A stretch of 64,000 nt of DNA from Phyllobacterium sp. YR531 (GTDB lineage: Bacteria > Pseudomonadota > Alphaproteobacteria > Rhizobiales > Rhizobiaceae), in NCBI RefSeq assembly GCF_000282595.1, contig NZ_AKIZ01000022.1, positions 372,001-436,000 on the forward strand. Direction: 5' to 3'. Made by a program: the position numbers and the translations under genes. The notes beneath the pieces are model-generated. The model had not been told where the DNA came from and searched no databases. It saw only the letters and a program-made list of their open reading frames with translations. Of this stretch, positions 9,523-18,125 are shown in pieces. Position 1 is the first letter of the stretch; every line of letters starts with the position of its first letter.

Positions 9523-9648
9523 TGTGCGTGGTTCGACGGGGCTCACCATGAGGAAGGTAGAGAGTTGCATCAGTACCGACGCCCTGTACACCGTGGCTCC
9601 ATGCAATCATCAATTTTCCTCATGGTGAGCCCCGTCGAACCACGCACA
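9523..9648. repeat. 126-bp element with 33-bp perfect inverted repeats
   Basis: The left arm 9523-9555 (beginning TGTGCGTGGTTCGACGGGGC) is the exact reverse complement of 9616-9648; 60 bases separate them. The arms contain GTTCGACGGGGCTCACCATG, resembling dispersed palindromic repeats common between genes in alphaproteobacteria. The element fills most of the 293-bp gap (9452-9744) between the divergent repair operons. No coding sequence is supported in this gap and no clear target-site duplication flanks the element. Confidence 0.85.
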
Positions 9649-9744
9649 GAGGGCATTGCAAACCACCCTCACCAACGCGGTGCAACAAGCAACACGTACC
9701 ATGAACGAAGATAGGTCACATTTGGCTCCACGCAATCCTTGTAA

Positions 9745-12324
9745 ATGTCAGTTGGCATCAAAGAAAACTTGGCGCGGTTACAATGGATCATTACATTGAC
9801 CGTAGTGAGCATCAGCAACGCACCCATTGCCGATTCCGGCGCAACTCTTTTACCACCGCTTTTTCTGAACTGGTTTCAGGCAAAGGGCTGGTCGCCGCGC
9901 GCGCACCAACTGCAATTGCTTGAGCAAGCGCAGGCTGGAAATTCAGCCCTTTTGATCGCGCCTACGGGTGCGGGCAAAACATTGGCGGGCTTTCTTCCCA
10001 CCTTGGTCGATCTGGCCCAGCGCGGCAAAAGCAACGCCCCAAGCCGGGGCATTCACACGCTTTATATTTCACCGCTGAAAGCACTTGCTGTTGATATCCA
10101 GCGCAACCTTGCCAAGCCAATTGAGGAAATGGGGCTCAATGTAACCCTTGAGACGCGCACAGGCGATACGCCCGCCTATAAACGGCAGCGGCAGAAGCTG
10201 GCACCGCCGGATATATTGCTGACAACGCCGGAGCAATTGGCGCTGTTGATTGCAAGCAAAGATGCAGGGCGTTTTTTTGAAGATTTGCGTTTTGTCATTT
10301 TCGATGAGCTGCATTCACTCGTCACATCAAAACGCGGCTATCTCCTCTCTCTTGGTTTGGCACGCTTGCGCCGCCTGCAACCGGGGGTGCAAACCATCGG
10401 CTTGTCTGCCACAGTGGCCGAGCCTGATGAACTGCGCGGCTGGCTTGTGCCGCAAACAGGTGGTTCCGCTTTGGCCAGTCTTGTCAAAGTCGAAGGTGGA
10501 GCCAAGCCGCACATCACGATTCTGGAAACGGAAGACCGTGTTCCGTGGGCGGGGCACTCGGCGGTCTATGCCTTGCCGGGTATTTACGAAGCGATCAAAC
10601 GTCACGCTACGACGCTGATATTCGTCAACACGCGCAGTCAGGCGGAGCGGCTGTTTCACGATCTGTGGATGGCGAATGATGATAATCTGGCGATTGCGCT
10701 GCATCACGGCTCGCTTGATGTCAGCAAGCGCCGCAAGGTTGAGCAGGCCATGGCTGCAAATGCCTTGCGCGCGGTGGTTGCAACCTCAACACTTGACCTT
10801 GGTATCGACTGGGGTGATGTTGATCTTGTCATACACGTGGGTGCGCCTAAGGGTGCCAGCCGTCTGGCGCAACGTATAGGACGCTCCAATCACCGCATGG
10901 ATGAACCATCGCGTGCGATACTCGTTCCGGCCAATCGCTTCGAGGTCATGGAATGTCAGGCCGCGCTTGATGCAAACTATATCGGTGCGCAGGATACCCC
11001 GCCATTGGGCGAAGGTTCGCTGGACGTGCTGGCGCAGCATGTGCTTGGCATGGCCTGTGCCGAGCCATTTCAGGCAGATGATCTTTACGCCGAAGTGAGG
11101 ACCGCCCTGCCCTATGCCGCTTTGCCGCGCGATACATTCGACCGTATCATCGAGTTTGTGGCGACGGGTGGATACGCGCTGAAAAGCTATGAGCGGTTTG
11201 CGAAAATACGCCAGACGGCAGATGGTTCATGGCGGGTTACGCATCCGCGTATTGCCCAGCAGTACCGCTTGAATGTCGGCACGATCATCGAAGCTCCCTC
11301 GCTGAATGTGCGGCTGACGCGGCAGCGCGGCAAGGGTGCAAATGCCCGTGGCGGTCCGGTTCTGGGCAAGGTCGAAGAGCATTTCCTGGAAGCGCTTACA
11401 CCCGGCGATACGTTTTTCTTTTCCGGGCGCGTCCTGCGCTTTGAAGGTATTCGCGAGAATGAATGCATCGTTTCCAACGCGGAAGGCTTTGACGCCAAGA
11501 TACCCTCCTATGCGGGAGGAAAGTTTCCGCTGACCACCTATCTGGCCGATCAGGTGCGAAGCATGCTGGCCGACCCGGCCCGCTGGGGCGCCCTGCCCGA
11601 CCAGGTGAGCGACTGGCTGCGCATCCAGAAAGAGAAATCGGTATTGCCGCAACCGGGTAGTCTTCTGGTGGAAACCTTCCCGCGTGGCGAACGCTCCTAC
11701 ATGGTCATCTATCCGTTTGAAGGCAGGCTGGCACACCAGACGCTGGGCATGCTGCTGACGCGGCGGCTGGAGCGGGCGAAGGCGCGGCCACTCGGCTTCA
11801 TTGCGACTGACTATGCGCTGTCGATCTGGGGCCTGCGCGATATGGGCCGTATGTTCAAAAAGGGGGAATTGCCGCTTTCGGAACTTTTTGACGAAGATAT
11901 GCTTGGTGATGATCTGGAGGCATGGCTTTCGGAAAGCTTCATGCTGAAGCGTACCTTTCGCAATTGCGCGCTGATTTCCGGCCTTGTTGAAAAACGTCAC
12001 CCCGGACAGGAAAAGACCGGGCGGCAGGTCACGGTTTCAACCGATCTGATTTACGACGTGCTGCGTGAACACGAGCCGGACCACATTCTTATCCAGGCAA
12101 CGCGCGCCGATGCGGCGACCGGACTTCTGGACATTCGCCGTCTCAGCGATATGCTAAGCCGAATCAAAGGCCATATCGTTCACAAGGATCTGGACCAGAT
12201 TTCGCCGCTTGCCGTTCCGGTGATGATGGAAATTGGCAAGGAACGTGTACCCGGCGAAGCACATGAAACGCTGCTGGAAGAAATCGCCGACGAGTTGACT
12301 AGAGAAATGTCAGACCATTCATGA
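9745..12324 (+). CDS. Ligase-associated DEXH-box DNA helicase (Lhr-core type)
   Basis: An 859-residue superfamily 2 helicase, the 3'-5' translocase of the ligase-associated repair cluster. Motifs: Walker A APTGAGKT at 72-79, the DEXH box DELH at 187-190, GLSATV (motif III), the motif IV-V region STLDLGIDWGDVDLV, and motif VI RLAQRIGRSNHR. The remainder matches the Lhr winged-helix and C-terminal domains. The family usually begins near SGATLLPPLFLNWF, so the true start may lie about 20-30 codons inside (for example a GTG near residue 21). The ATG at 9745 is used here although its ribosome site is weak. It overlaps the next gene by 4 bases. Confidence 0.92.
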   Translation: MSVGIKENLARLQWIITLTVVSISNAPIADSGATLLPPLFLNWFQAKGWSPRAHQLQLLEQAQAGNSALLIAPTGAGKTLAGFLPTLVDLAQRGKSNAPSRGIHTLYISPLKALAVDIQRNLAKPIEEMGLNVTLETRTGDTPAYKRQRQKLAPPDILLTTPEQLALLIASKDAGRFFEDLRFVIFDELHSLVTSKRGYLLSLGLARLRRLQPGVQTIGLSATVAEPDELRGWLVPQTGGSALASLVKVEGGAKPHITILETEDRVPWAGHSAVYALPGIYEAIKRHATTLIFVNTRSQAERLFHDLWMANDDNLAIALHHGSLDVSKRRKVEQAMAANALRAVVATSTLDLGIDWGDVDLVIHVGAPKGASRLAQRIGRSNHRMDEPSRAILVPANRFEVMECQAALDANYIGAQDTPPLGEGSLDVLAQHVLGMACAEPFQADDLYAEVRTALPYAALPRDTFDRIIEFVATGGYALKSYERFAKIRQTADGSWRVTHPRIAQQYRLNVGTIIEAPSLNVRLTRQRGKGANARGGPVLGKVEEHFLEALTPGDTFFFSGRVLRFEGIRENECIVSNAEGFDAKIPSYAGGKFPLTTYLADQVRSMLADPARWGALPDQVSDWLRIQKEKSVLPQPGSLLVETFPRGERSYMVIYPFEGRLAHQTLGMLLTRRLERAKARPLGFIATDYALSIWGLRDMGRMFKKGELPLSELFDEDMLGDDLEAWLSESFMLKRTFRNCALISGLVEKRHPGQEKTGRQVTVSTDLIYDVLREHEPDHILIQATRADAATGLLDIRRLSDMLSRIKGHIVHKDLDQISPLAVPVMMEIGKERVPGEAHETLLEEIADELTREMSDHS

Positions 12325-13037
12325 ATCTGGTATCGCAAATAACCAAAACGATGTTGCATGGCGCGGCGGAAATGGTCGTCGCCGGGCATAGATGCGTTTG
12401 CGATCCTTCCGGTGCCATGTATCTGGAAGATGACCGTATACTCGTCGTTTCGGACCTGCATTTCGAAAAGGGCTCATCCTTTGCGCGGCGCGGCATGCTG
12501 CTGCCGCCCTATGACACGGCAAACACTCTTGCAGCCTTGGGAAGAGTTATCGCGCGCTACAACCCCGCCAGCGTGATCAGCCTTGGCGACAGCTTCCATG
12601 ATGGTCAGGCTGCCGCGCGTTTGCCGGAGCAATATGCGTCAGCGCTTGGCCAGTTGATGGCCGGCCGCGAATGGATATGGATTACGGGCAACCATGACCC
12701 TGAGCACCCCGCTGACCTGCCGGGCGAAACATTTACCGAACTTGCATTCGGCAATCTCGTTTTCCGGCACGAGCCATCGAAAAAGCCATGCTCAGGAGAA
12801 ATTGCTGGTCATCTGCATCCGGCTGCCAAAGTCGTCCGGCGCGGGCAGGCAGTGCAACGCCGCTGCTTTGTCAGCGACCAAACACGCATGATCATGCCAG
12901 CCTTCGGCGCTTATACGGGCGGCATGAATATCCTCAGCCGGCCGTTTCACGGGCTTTTCGACGCGCAGGCCATCATGGCCTATATGCTTGGCAGCAAGCG
13001 GGTCTATCCCATGACCGCCAAGACTCTTTATATTTGA
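12321..13037 (+). CDS. pdeM: Ligase-associated phosphoesterase/endonuclease PdeM
   Basis: A 238-residue calcineurin-like metallophosphoesterase of the ligase-associated PdeM/MPE family, expected to use manganese and to cleave DNA or phosphodiesters during end processing. Metal-ligand motifs are DLHF (D45, H47), GDSFHD (D90), GNHD (N124, H125), H150, and GHLH (H164, H166). Its ATG overlaps the helicase stop (ATGA), showing a two-gene operon. Together with the divergent exonuclease-ligase pair it completes the four-gene repair set. Confidence 0.92.
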   Translation: MNLVSQITKTMLHGAAEMVVAGHRCVCDPSGAMYLEDDRILVVSDLHFEKGSSFARRGMLLPPYDTANTLAALGRVIARYNPASVISLGDSFHDGQAAARLPEQYASALGQLMAGREWIWITGNHDPEHPADLPGETFTELAFGNLVFRHEPSKKPCSGEIAGHLHPAAKVVRRGQAVQRRCFVSDQTRMIMPAFGAYTGGMNILSRPFHGLFDAQAIMAYMLGSKRVYPMTAKTLYI

Positions 13038-13078
13038 TCAGCAGCATAATTGAAAAAACAGAGCACCTGCATTATATG

Positions 13079-13104
13079 TGATGCGTGATGACTGATGCGT
13101 GATG
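13079..13104. repeat. Direct repeat TGATGCGTGATG x2 before the antitoxin gene
   Basis: TGATGCGTGATG occurs at 13079-13090 and again at 13093-13104, directly ahead of the antitoxin start at 13116. Toxin-antitoxin operons commonly carry operator repeats here for autorepression, so this is a plausible binding site; simple slippage is also possible. Confidence 0.35.
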
Positions 13105-13115
13105 TGGGTGACGAG

Positions 13116-13343
13116 ATGCGAACGACACTGGCTATAGATGATGATGTGCTTGCTGCGGCGAAAGGGTTGGCCGCGAGACAGCACAAGACTGTCGGAGAAG
13201 TGATTTCGACACTCGCCCGTCAATCGCTTCAGGCTCCGGGCTCAGGGAAAAGCAAGCGAAATGGCGTGCCTTTATTGAGTGTAAAAGACACGACGCCAGT
13301 TACGATGGAACTCGTAAACCAGCTTCGCGATGAACTTCCCTGA
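13116..13343 (+). CDS. VapB-like antitoxin (ribbon-helix-helix)
   Basis: A 75-residue protein starting MRTTLAIDDDVL, the beta-strand of a ribbon-helix-helix DNA-binding domain, followed by helices (AAKGLAARQHKTVGEVISTL) and a charged C-terminal tail that would wrap the toxin. The start at 13116 is preferred over an in-frame ATG at 13095 because it gives the standard RHH N-terminus. It overlaps the PIN-domain gene by one base (TGATG). The inferred role is to neutralise the downstream ribonuclease and repress the operon. Confidence 0.82.
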   Translation: MRTTLAIDDDVLAAAKGLAARQHKTVGEVISTLARQSLQAPGSGKSKRNGVPLLSVKDTTPVTMELVNQLRDELP

Positions 13344-13777
13344 TGACCTTTCTACTCGACGTCAATGTGCTGATTGCCTTGTTTGATCCCGTACACGTTC
13401 ACCACGATGCTGCGCACGAGTGGTTTGACCGCGTAGGTAAGATGTCTTGGGCAACGTGCCCGCTAACTGAAAATGGAGTGCTGAGGATTATTGGCAATCC
13501 GCGCTATCCAAATACCCCCGGCACACCAGCGACGGTGATGACCTTGCTTTCAGGTCTGGTATCTTTGCCCGGCCATATCTTCTGGCCAGACGATATTAGC
13601 CTTGTGAACTCTGATCAGATAGATGCAACGCGGCTCCTAAGCTCAAGCCAAATTACGGATACTTATCTGCTTGCGCTTGCTAAAACCCATGGCGGACAAC
13701 TAGCGACATTCGATCGTCGCCTTGTTACGGACGGCGTGCAGGGAGGTAAAGACAGCCTCCATTTGATTGGCCTCTAG
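13343..13777 (+). CDS. VapC-like PIN-domain ribonuclease toxin
   Basis: A 144-residue PIN-domain protein. The acidic active-site set is present: D6 in LLDVNVLIALFD, E43 in LTENGVLRI, D106 in ITDTYLLALA and D124 in ATFDRRL. VapC toxins are Mg2+-dependent RNases that cut tRNA or rRNA when the antitoxin is lost. It is translationally coupled to the upstream antitoxin and ends one base from the convergent ABC permease gene. All catalytic residues are intact, so it is probably functional. The pair lies right after the repair cluster. Confidence 0.86.
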   Translation: MTFLLDVNVLIALFDPVHVHHDAAHEWFDRVGKMSWATCPLTENGVLRIIGNPRYPNTPGTPATVMTLLSGLVSLPGHIFWPDDISLVNSDQIDATRLLSSSQITDTYLLALAKTHGGQLATFDRRLVTDGVQGGKDSLHLIGL

Positions 13778-13778
13778 C

Positions 13779-14540
13779 TCAGCTCTTCAGGCGATAACCT
13801 GTCTTGAAGATCCACCGCAGTATCAGCATGCAGGCGATGAGGAACACGGCTGTCATCGCAAGGCTTGTGCCGATGTGGACGTCCGATTGGCCGTAGAAGC
13901 TCCAGCGAAAACCGCTGATGAGATAAACAACGGGGTTGAAAAGCGTAACGGTTCGCCAGAAATCCGGCAGCATGTCGATTGAGTAAAAACTGCCTCCGAG
14001 GAATGTCAGTGGCGTGACGATCATGAGCGGCACAAGTTGCAGCTTTTCAAAACCATCAGCCCATATGCCGATGATAAAGCCGAACATGCTGAATGTGACC
14101 GCTGTCAGAACGAGAAACAGCAGCATGATGAACGGGTGTTCGATACGCAGCGGCACGAACAGAGCAGCAGTGGCGAGGATGATCAGCCCAAGTATGATGG
14201 ACTTCGTTGCCGCAGCGCCGACATAGGCTATGACAATTTCCACATAGGAAACCGGAGCCGAGAGCAGCTCGTAAATTGTGCCGACAAATTTCGGGAAATA
14301 GATACCGAACGAAGCATTGGATATGCTTTGCGTCAGAAGCGACAGCATGATCAGACCGGGGACGATGAATGCGCCATAACTGATGCCGTTGATTTCCGGA
14401 ATCCTTCCGCCGATGGCGGAGCCGAACACGACAAAGTAAAGACTGGTCGATATGACAGGTGAAATGACGCTCTGCATGATCGTGCGCCATGTACGGTGCA
14501 TTTCGAAAAGATAGATTGCCTTGACCGCATAAAGATTCAT
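13779..14540 (-). CDS. ABC-2 type exporter permease, YadH-like
   Basis: A 253-residue membrane protein with six predicted helices and the ABC-2 signature region ([18 protein letters not shown], then [13 protein letters not shown] near residue 190). It resembles E. coli YadH. With the ATPase encoded just upstream (stop/start overlap ATGA at 14537-14540) it should form an ABC exporter. The substrate cannot be told; relatives handle drugs, lipids or polysaccharides. Confidence 0.88.
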   Translation of the reverse strand: MNLYAVKAIYLFEMHRTWRTIMQSVISPVISTSLYFVVFGSAIGGRIPEINGISYGAFIVPGLIMLSLLTQSISNASFGIYFPKFVGTIYELLSAPVSYVEIVIAYVGAAATKSIILGLIILATAALFVPLRIEHPFIMLLFLVLTAVTFSMFGFIIGIWADGFEKLQLVPLMIVTPLTFLGGSFYSIDMLPDFWRTVTLFNPVVYLISGFRWSFYGQSDVHIGTSLAMTAVFLIACMLILRWIFKTGYRLKS

Positions 14541-15463
14541 TTGCGTTCTCTCACCAGGCTCACGAAGATTTCTTCAAGCGAGCTTTCCTTGGTCTGAATA
14601 TCGTTGAAGCGGACTGCAGCCTTGTCGAGATCCTTGAGTAAGGATGTTATGCCGGTTCGCTCTTTCTGGGTGTCGTAGGTGTAAACCAGCTCGCCGCCAT
14701 CTTGCGACAGTTCAAGCTCATATTTCGCCAGTCCTTCAGGAATGTCCTGCCGCGTTTCAGAGAGCTTGAGGCGTAGCTGCTTTTTGCCGAGCGAGCGCAT
14801 CAGCTCATCCTTCTCTTCGATCAGGATGATTTCGCCGTGATTGATGACGCCGATACGATCGGCCATCTGCTGAGCTTCTTCAATGTAGTGGGTTGTCAGG
14901 ATGATTGTGACGCCAGACTCCCGCAATGCCCGCACCACATTCCACATATCGCGCCGCAACTCGACATCAACGCCAGCTGTGGGCTCGTCAAGGAACAGGA
15001 TTTCAGGTTCGTGCGACAATGCCTTGGCGATCATGACGCGGCGTTTCATGCCCCCGGAAAGGGTCATGATCTTTGAATCCTTCTTCTCCCAAAGCGACAA
15101 TTCCTTGAGAATCTTTTCGATATGAGCCGGGTTGGCAGGCTTGCCGAAGAGACCCCGGCTGAAGCTGACTGTCGCCCAGACGGTCTCGAAAGAGTCTGTC
15201 GTCAGTTCTTGCGGGACAAGGCCGATCTTGGTGCGCGATGCCCGATATTCCTTGATGATGTCATGGCCATCGGCCAGAATTGTGCCCGAGGTCGGGTTGA
15301 CGATACCGCAGATGATACTGATCAGCGTCGTCTTGCCCGCGCCATTCGGGCCGAGCAGCGCGAATATCTCGCCGTGACGTATATCAAGATTGATATTCTT
15401 CAGCGCCTGAAAACCGGATTCATAGGTCTTGTTGAGGCTGGTGACGGAAATTGCTGAGGACAT
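14537..15463 (-). CDS. ABC-2 type exporter ATP-binding protein, YadG-like
   Basis: A 308-residue ATPase: Walker A GPNGAGKT at 38-45, signature LSGGMKRR, Walker B EILFLDEP, and TTHYIEEA around the switch histidine. The C-terminal extension of about 90 residues is usual for drug/antibiotic-type ABC-2 ATPases and resembles E. coli YadG. The start at 15463 gives the standard [18 protein letters not shown]-terminus; longer in-frame extensions have no ribosome site. It is coupled to the permease gene downstream. Confidence 0.9.
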   Translation of the reverse strand: MSSAISVTSLNKTYESGFQALKNINLDIRHGEIFALLGPNGAGKTTLISIICGIVNPTSGTILADGHDIIKEYRASRTKIGLVPQELTTDSFETVWATVSFSRGLFGKPANPAHIEKILKELSLWEKKDSKIMTLSGGMKRRVMIAKALSHEPEILFLDEPTAGVDVELRRDMWNVVRALRESGVTIILTTHYIEEAQQMADRIGVINHGEIILIEEKDELMRSLGKKQLRLKLSETRQDIPEGLAKYELELSQDGGELVYTYDTQKERTGITSLLKDLDKAAVRFNDIQTKESSLEEIFVSLVRERK

Positions 15464-15610
15464 GATTTTATCCGGAAAGAACTTTGTACGATCTGTTCTG
15501 CAAAGCAAACCAGATCGCCCGATGCGGAGCATCTGAGGAACGATGTTCCTTATATGGTGATAAAAGCGGAAATTCAAACCACCATCATGACAAATGGCGT
15601 CAGGAGGTCA

Positions 15611-15644
15611 GGTTCGCCCTCCTGAGCTTGTCGAAGGGCGAACC
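15611..15644. repeat. Intergenic palindromic unit (GGTTCGCCCT...AGGGCGAACC)
   Basis: A 10-bp perfect inverted repeat (15611-15620 with 15635-15644) encloses CCTGAGCTTGTCGA. Flanking CAGGAGG can also pair with CCTCCTG. It lies between the ends of two unrelated transcripts and resembles palindromic units scattered in alphaproteobacterial intergenic DNA; it may also help end the leftward transcript ending at 15669 (there the strand order places it after the start region of the exporter operon, so this is uncertain). Confidence 0.55.
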
Positions 15645-15668
15645 ACGCACTCTCTAGGATCTGTCCAT

Positions 15669-16889
15669 TCAGGCCTTGGCGGTCTCGCCCCGGACTTCCC
15701 GCATACTTGGCAGGAAAATCGTCAGCAATCCGAGGAATGGCAAATAGGCGCAGACAGCATACACAAAGTCGATGCCCTTGATATCGGCAACAAAACCCAG
15801 AACAGCTGCCGCAATGCCGGCCATGCCAAATGCAAACCCGAAGAAAATACCGGCAATCATTCCAACCCGGCCCGGAACCAGTTCCTGAGCGAACACAACG
15901 ATGGCAGGAAAGGCGGACGAGAGAATAAAGCCGATGATGACTGTCAGCACGCCCGTCCAGAACAGGCTGGCATAGGGCATCATCAGGGTAAATGGCAGGA
16001 CGCCAAGAATGGAGAACCAGATCACCGCCTTTGTGCCGATCTTGTCGCCAATGGGTCCACCGAGCACTGTGCCCAAGGCAGCCGCGCCGAGGAACAGGAA
16101 CAACATCATTTGCGACTGCTGTACCGTGATCGCGAACTTGTGGATGACATAGAAGGTGTAATAGCTGGAGATACTGGCCAGATAGATATTCTTGGTGAAG
16201 ACCAGCAAGGTGAGGATTATCAGCGATGTGATGACCTTGCCGCGTGGCAGCTTCAAGACCCGGCTCGCAGCTGGCTTGTTCGCATTCGCGGCGCGGTAAC
16301 GCTGATACCAGTTGCCGACCTGATAAAGGATGATCATGCCGACAAGAGCGGCGGCCGAAAACCAGGCAATGCTTTGCTGACCGCGTGGCAAAACGATGAA
16401 TGCTGCCAGCAATGGACCAAGCGCCGTGCCGAAATTTCCGCCAACCTGAAAGAAGGATTGGGCCAGTCCATGCCGTCCACCTGATGCCAGACGGGCAACG
16501 CGCGACGATTCCGGATGGAATATCGAAGAACCAATGCCAATGAACGCAGCACCGGCAAGCAGCATCGCATAATGGGTGGCTATGGAGAGAATGCCGAGAC
16601 CTACCAGCGAAAACGCCATCCCGACAGGCAACGAATAGGGCATGGGGTGCTTGTCGGTATAAGTACCTACGATTGGTTGCAGCAGCGATGCCGTGACCTG
16701 AAAGGTCAATGTCAGAAAACCGATCTGCTTGAAATTGAGGCCATAATTCTCTTTCAGCATCGGATAGATGGCCGCAAGAAGCGACTGCATCATGTCATTG
16801 AGCAGGTGACAGAAACTGACGGCAAAAATGATTGCAAAGACGGTTGTTTCAGCGGAAGAACGCTGCGCAGGCATAGCTGTGTCGGTCAT
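15669..16889 (-). CDS. MFS exporter, fosmidomycin-resistance (Fsr) family
   Basis: A 406-residue, 12-helix major facilitator. The family pattern is clear: FCHLLNDMMQSLLAAIYP in helix 1, the QPIVGTYTDKHPMPYSLP loop, IGIGSSIFHPESSRVAR, and SFFQVGGNFGTALGPLLAA. E. coli Fsr, also 406 residues, exports fosmidomycin. The start at 16889 was chosen because it gives the family length and N-terminus. It is divergent from the symporter gene at 17193, and a 41-bp element repeated before the AraC-type gene lies 82 bp upstream of its start, suggesting shared control. Confidence 0.88.
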   Translation of the reverse strand: MTDTAMPAQRSSAETTVFAIIFAVSFCHLLNDMMQSLLAAIYPMLKENYGLNFKQIGFLTLTFQVTASLLQPIVGTYTDKHPMPYSLPVGMAFSLVGLGILSIATHYAMLLAGAAFIGIGSSIFHPESSRVARLASGGRHGLAQSFFQVGGNFGTALGPLLAAFIVLPRGQQSIAWFSAAALVGMIILYQVGNWYQRYRAANANKPAASRVLKLPRGKVITSLIILTLLVFTKNIYLASISSYYTFYVIHKFAITVQQSQMMLFLFLGAAALGTVLGGPIGDKIGTKAVIWFSILGVLPFTLMMPYASLFWTGVLTVIIGFILSSAFPAIVVFAQELVPGRVGMIAGIFFGFAFGMAGIAAAVLGFVADIKGIDFVYAVCAYLPFLGLLTIFLPSMREVRGETAKA

Positions 16890-16970
16890 AGGAACAGTCC
16901 ATCGAGATTCGAGCAAGAGGCAGTTATCCGACGCCTCAACCAATCCTCATATAGAAGTTGTATGACACCT

Positions 16971-17011
16971 GCTTTCGTGGTTTGGTCCATTTCTTTCGCG
17001 AGTGGGCCAAA
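16971..17011. promoter_or_regulatory. 41-bp operator-like element, copy 1
   Basis: This element matches 18082-18122 at 36 of 41 positions. Its core 16981-17011 begins TTTGGTCCA and ends TGGGCCAAA, a spaced inverted repeat. It lies between the divergent MFS exporter and symporter genes. Repetition next to a regulator gene with the same orientation and spacing suggests the binding site of the AraC-type protein encoded at 18126. Confidence 0.65.
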
Positions 17012-17020
17012 TGCACTTCT

Positions 17021-17088
17021 GCCCGGTATTCCGGGCCAGGATTTGCGGGGGATATCAGATGCCGCCATCGCGCCGATACAAGTTGTAT
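17021..17088. promoter_or_regulatory. Further palindromes in the divergent spacer
   Basis: GCCCGG-TATT-CCGGGC forms a perfect 6-bp stem at 17021-17036, and ATACAAGTTGTAT is a perfect odd palindrome at 17076-17088. Both sit in the 303-bp gap 16890-17192 between the MFS exporter and the symporter. The gap also holds copy 1 of the 41-bp element; no gene is supported in it. Function is unknown. Confidence 0.35.
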
Positions 17089-17192
17089 TCGAAGCCGATA
17101 TGACGTTGAGTGGCTACAGCTTATTGGGGAGTGATGAGCATCCTTTCGCGCTGTACTGACGTGTAAAGGGAGGAAGTATTCGAGGGGGAACC

Positions 17193-18065
17193 ATGGAAGA
17201 TAATCTGGCGCTGACAATATTCTTGCCCGTGTCACTGGGTGTCATCATGCTTGGGCTGGGACTGGCCCTGACATCAAAAGATTTTCACAATGTGCTCAAG
17301 GCGCCGAAAGCGGTTCTTGTGGCACTTTTCTGCCAGACATTCATTCTGCCGCTTGCCTGCCTTGGTCTTGTTTACCTGTTCAATCTTGAACCAGCGCTCG
17401 CAGTCGGGATGATGTTGCTGGCGGCAAGCCCGGGCGGTACTTCCGCCAATCTCTACAGCCATCTTGCGGGTGGGGATGTGGCACTGAATATCTCTCTGAC
17501 AGCTGTGAATTCCGCGCTTTCCATCATCACGCTGCCGTTGATTGTAAATTGGTCTCTGGCGCATTTCTTTTCTGAAGGACAAGCAATCCCGCTGCAGTTC
17601 TCCAAGGTGATACAGGTATTCGTCATTGTGCTTGGGCCGGTGATTATCGGCATGTGGCTGCGCCACCGTTATCCGGATTTTGCCAAGAGGATGGAGCGTC
17701 CCGTCAAAACTTTGTCCCTTATCTTCCTGTTGCTGGTCGTTCTTGTAGCGCTCGTACAGGAATGGGAGACATTGCGGATCTGGGCTCCAATCGTCGGGCT
17801 TGCCGCTCTAGCCTTCAATCTGGTCAGTCTGGCTGTCGGCTATTTTGTGCCAAGGACGGTCGGTATCGATAATCGGCAAGCCACGGCAATCGGGATGGAG
17901 ATAGGCATTCACAATGGTACGCTTGCCATCGCCATTGCACTCAGCCCCTTCCTGCTGAACAACCCGACCATGGCGGTGCCTGCAGCAATTTACGGGCTGA
18001 TCGCCTTTATTACGGCAGCGCTCTTCGGCTACTGGCTGAAGACGAGGGGCGCAGCTCATATATAA
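17193..18065 (+). CDS. Bile acid:sodium symporter family permease
   Basis: A 290-residue membrane protein with about nine or ten helices. The BASS-family landmarks are AASPGGTSANLYSHLAGGDVALN, with the helix-breaking core, and GMEIGIHNGTLAIAIAL. Members transport organic anions with sodium; bacterial substrates are rarely known. A GGGGGAA ribosome site precedes the ATG. Its neighbours are an Fsr-like exporter and a NimR-like regulator, both close to copies of the same 41-bp element, suggesting joint regulation in response to a small organic compound. Confidence 0.87.
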   Translation: MEDNLALTIFLPVSLGVIMLGLGLALTSKDFHNVLKAPKAVLVALFCQTFILPLACLGLVYLFNLEPALAVGMMLLAASPGGTSANLYSHLAGGDVALNISLTAVNSALSIITLPLIVNWSLAHFFSEGQAIPLQFSKVIQVFVIVLGPVIIGMWLRHRYPDFAKRMERPVKTLSLIFLLLVVLVALVQEWETLRIWAPIVGLAALAFNLVSLAVGYFVPRTVGIDNRQATAIGMEIGIHNGTLAIAIALSPFLLNNPTMAVPAAIYGLIAFITAALFGYWLKTRGAAHI

Positions 18066-18081
18066 ACATTGAGTAGCGTCA

Positions 18082-18122
18082 GCTTTCGTGATTTGGTTCA
18101 TTTCTTACGAGAGTGAGCCAAA
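18082..18122. promoter_or_regulatory. 41-bp operator-like element, copy 2
   Basis: The 31-bp core 18092-18122 begins TTTGGTTCA and ends TGAGCCAAA, a better inverted repeat than copy 1. It ends three bases before the ATG of the AraC-type regulator, so binding would block either transcription or the ribosome region, a common arrangement for autoregulation. Confidence 0.65.
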
Positions 18123-18125
18123 TTC

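Noticed and set aside
9481-9714. Small reading frame in the repair-cluster spacer
   Set aside because: It runs through the 33-bp inverted repeats and has no ribosome site or recognisable product.
15594-16484. Long rightward reading frame opposite the MFS exporter
   Set aside because: It mirrors a clear Fsr-family gene, has a low-complexity Q/H/D-rich product and no ribosome site.
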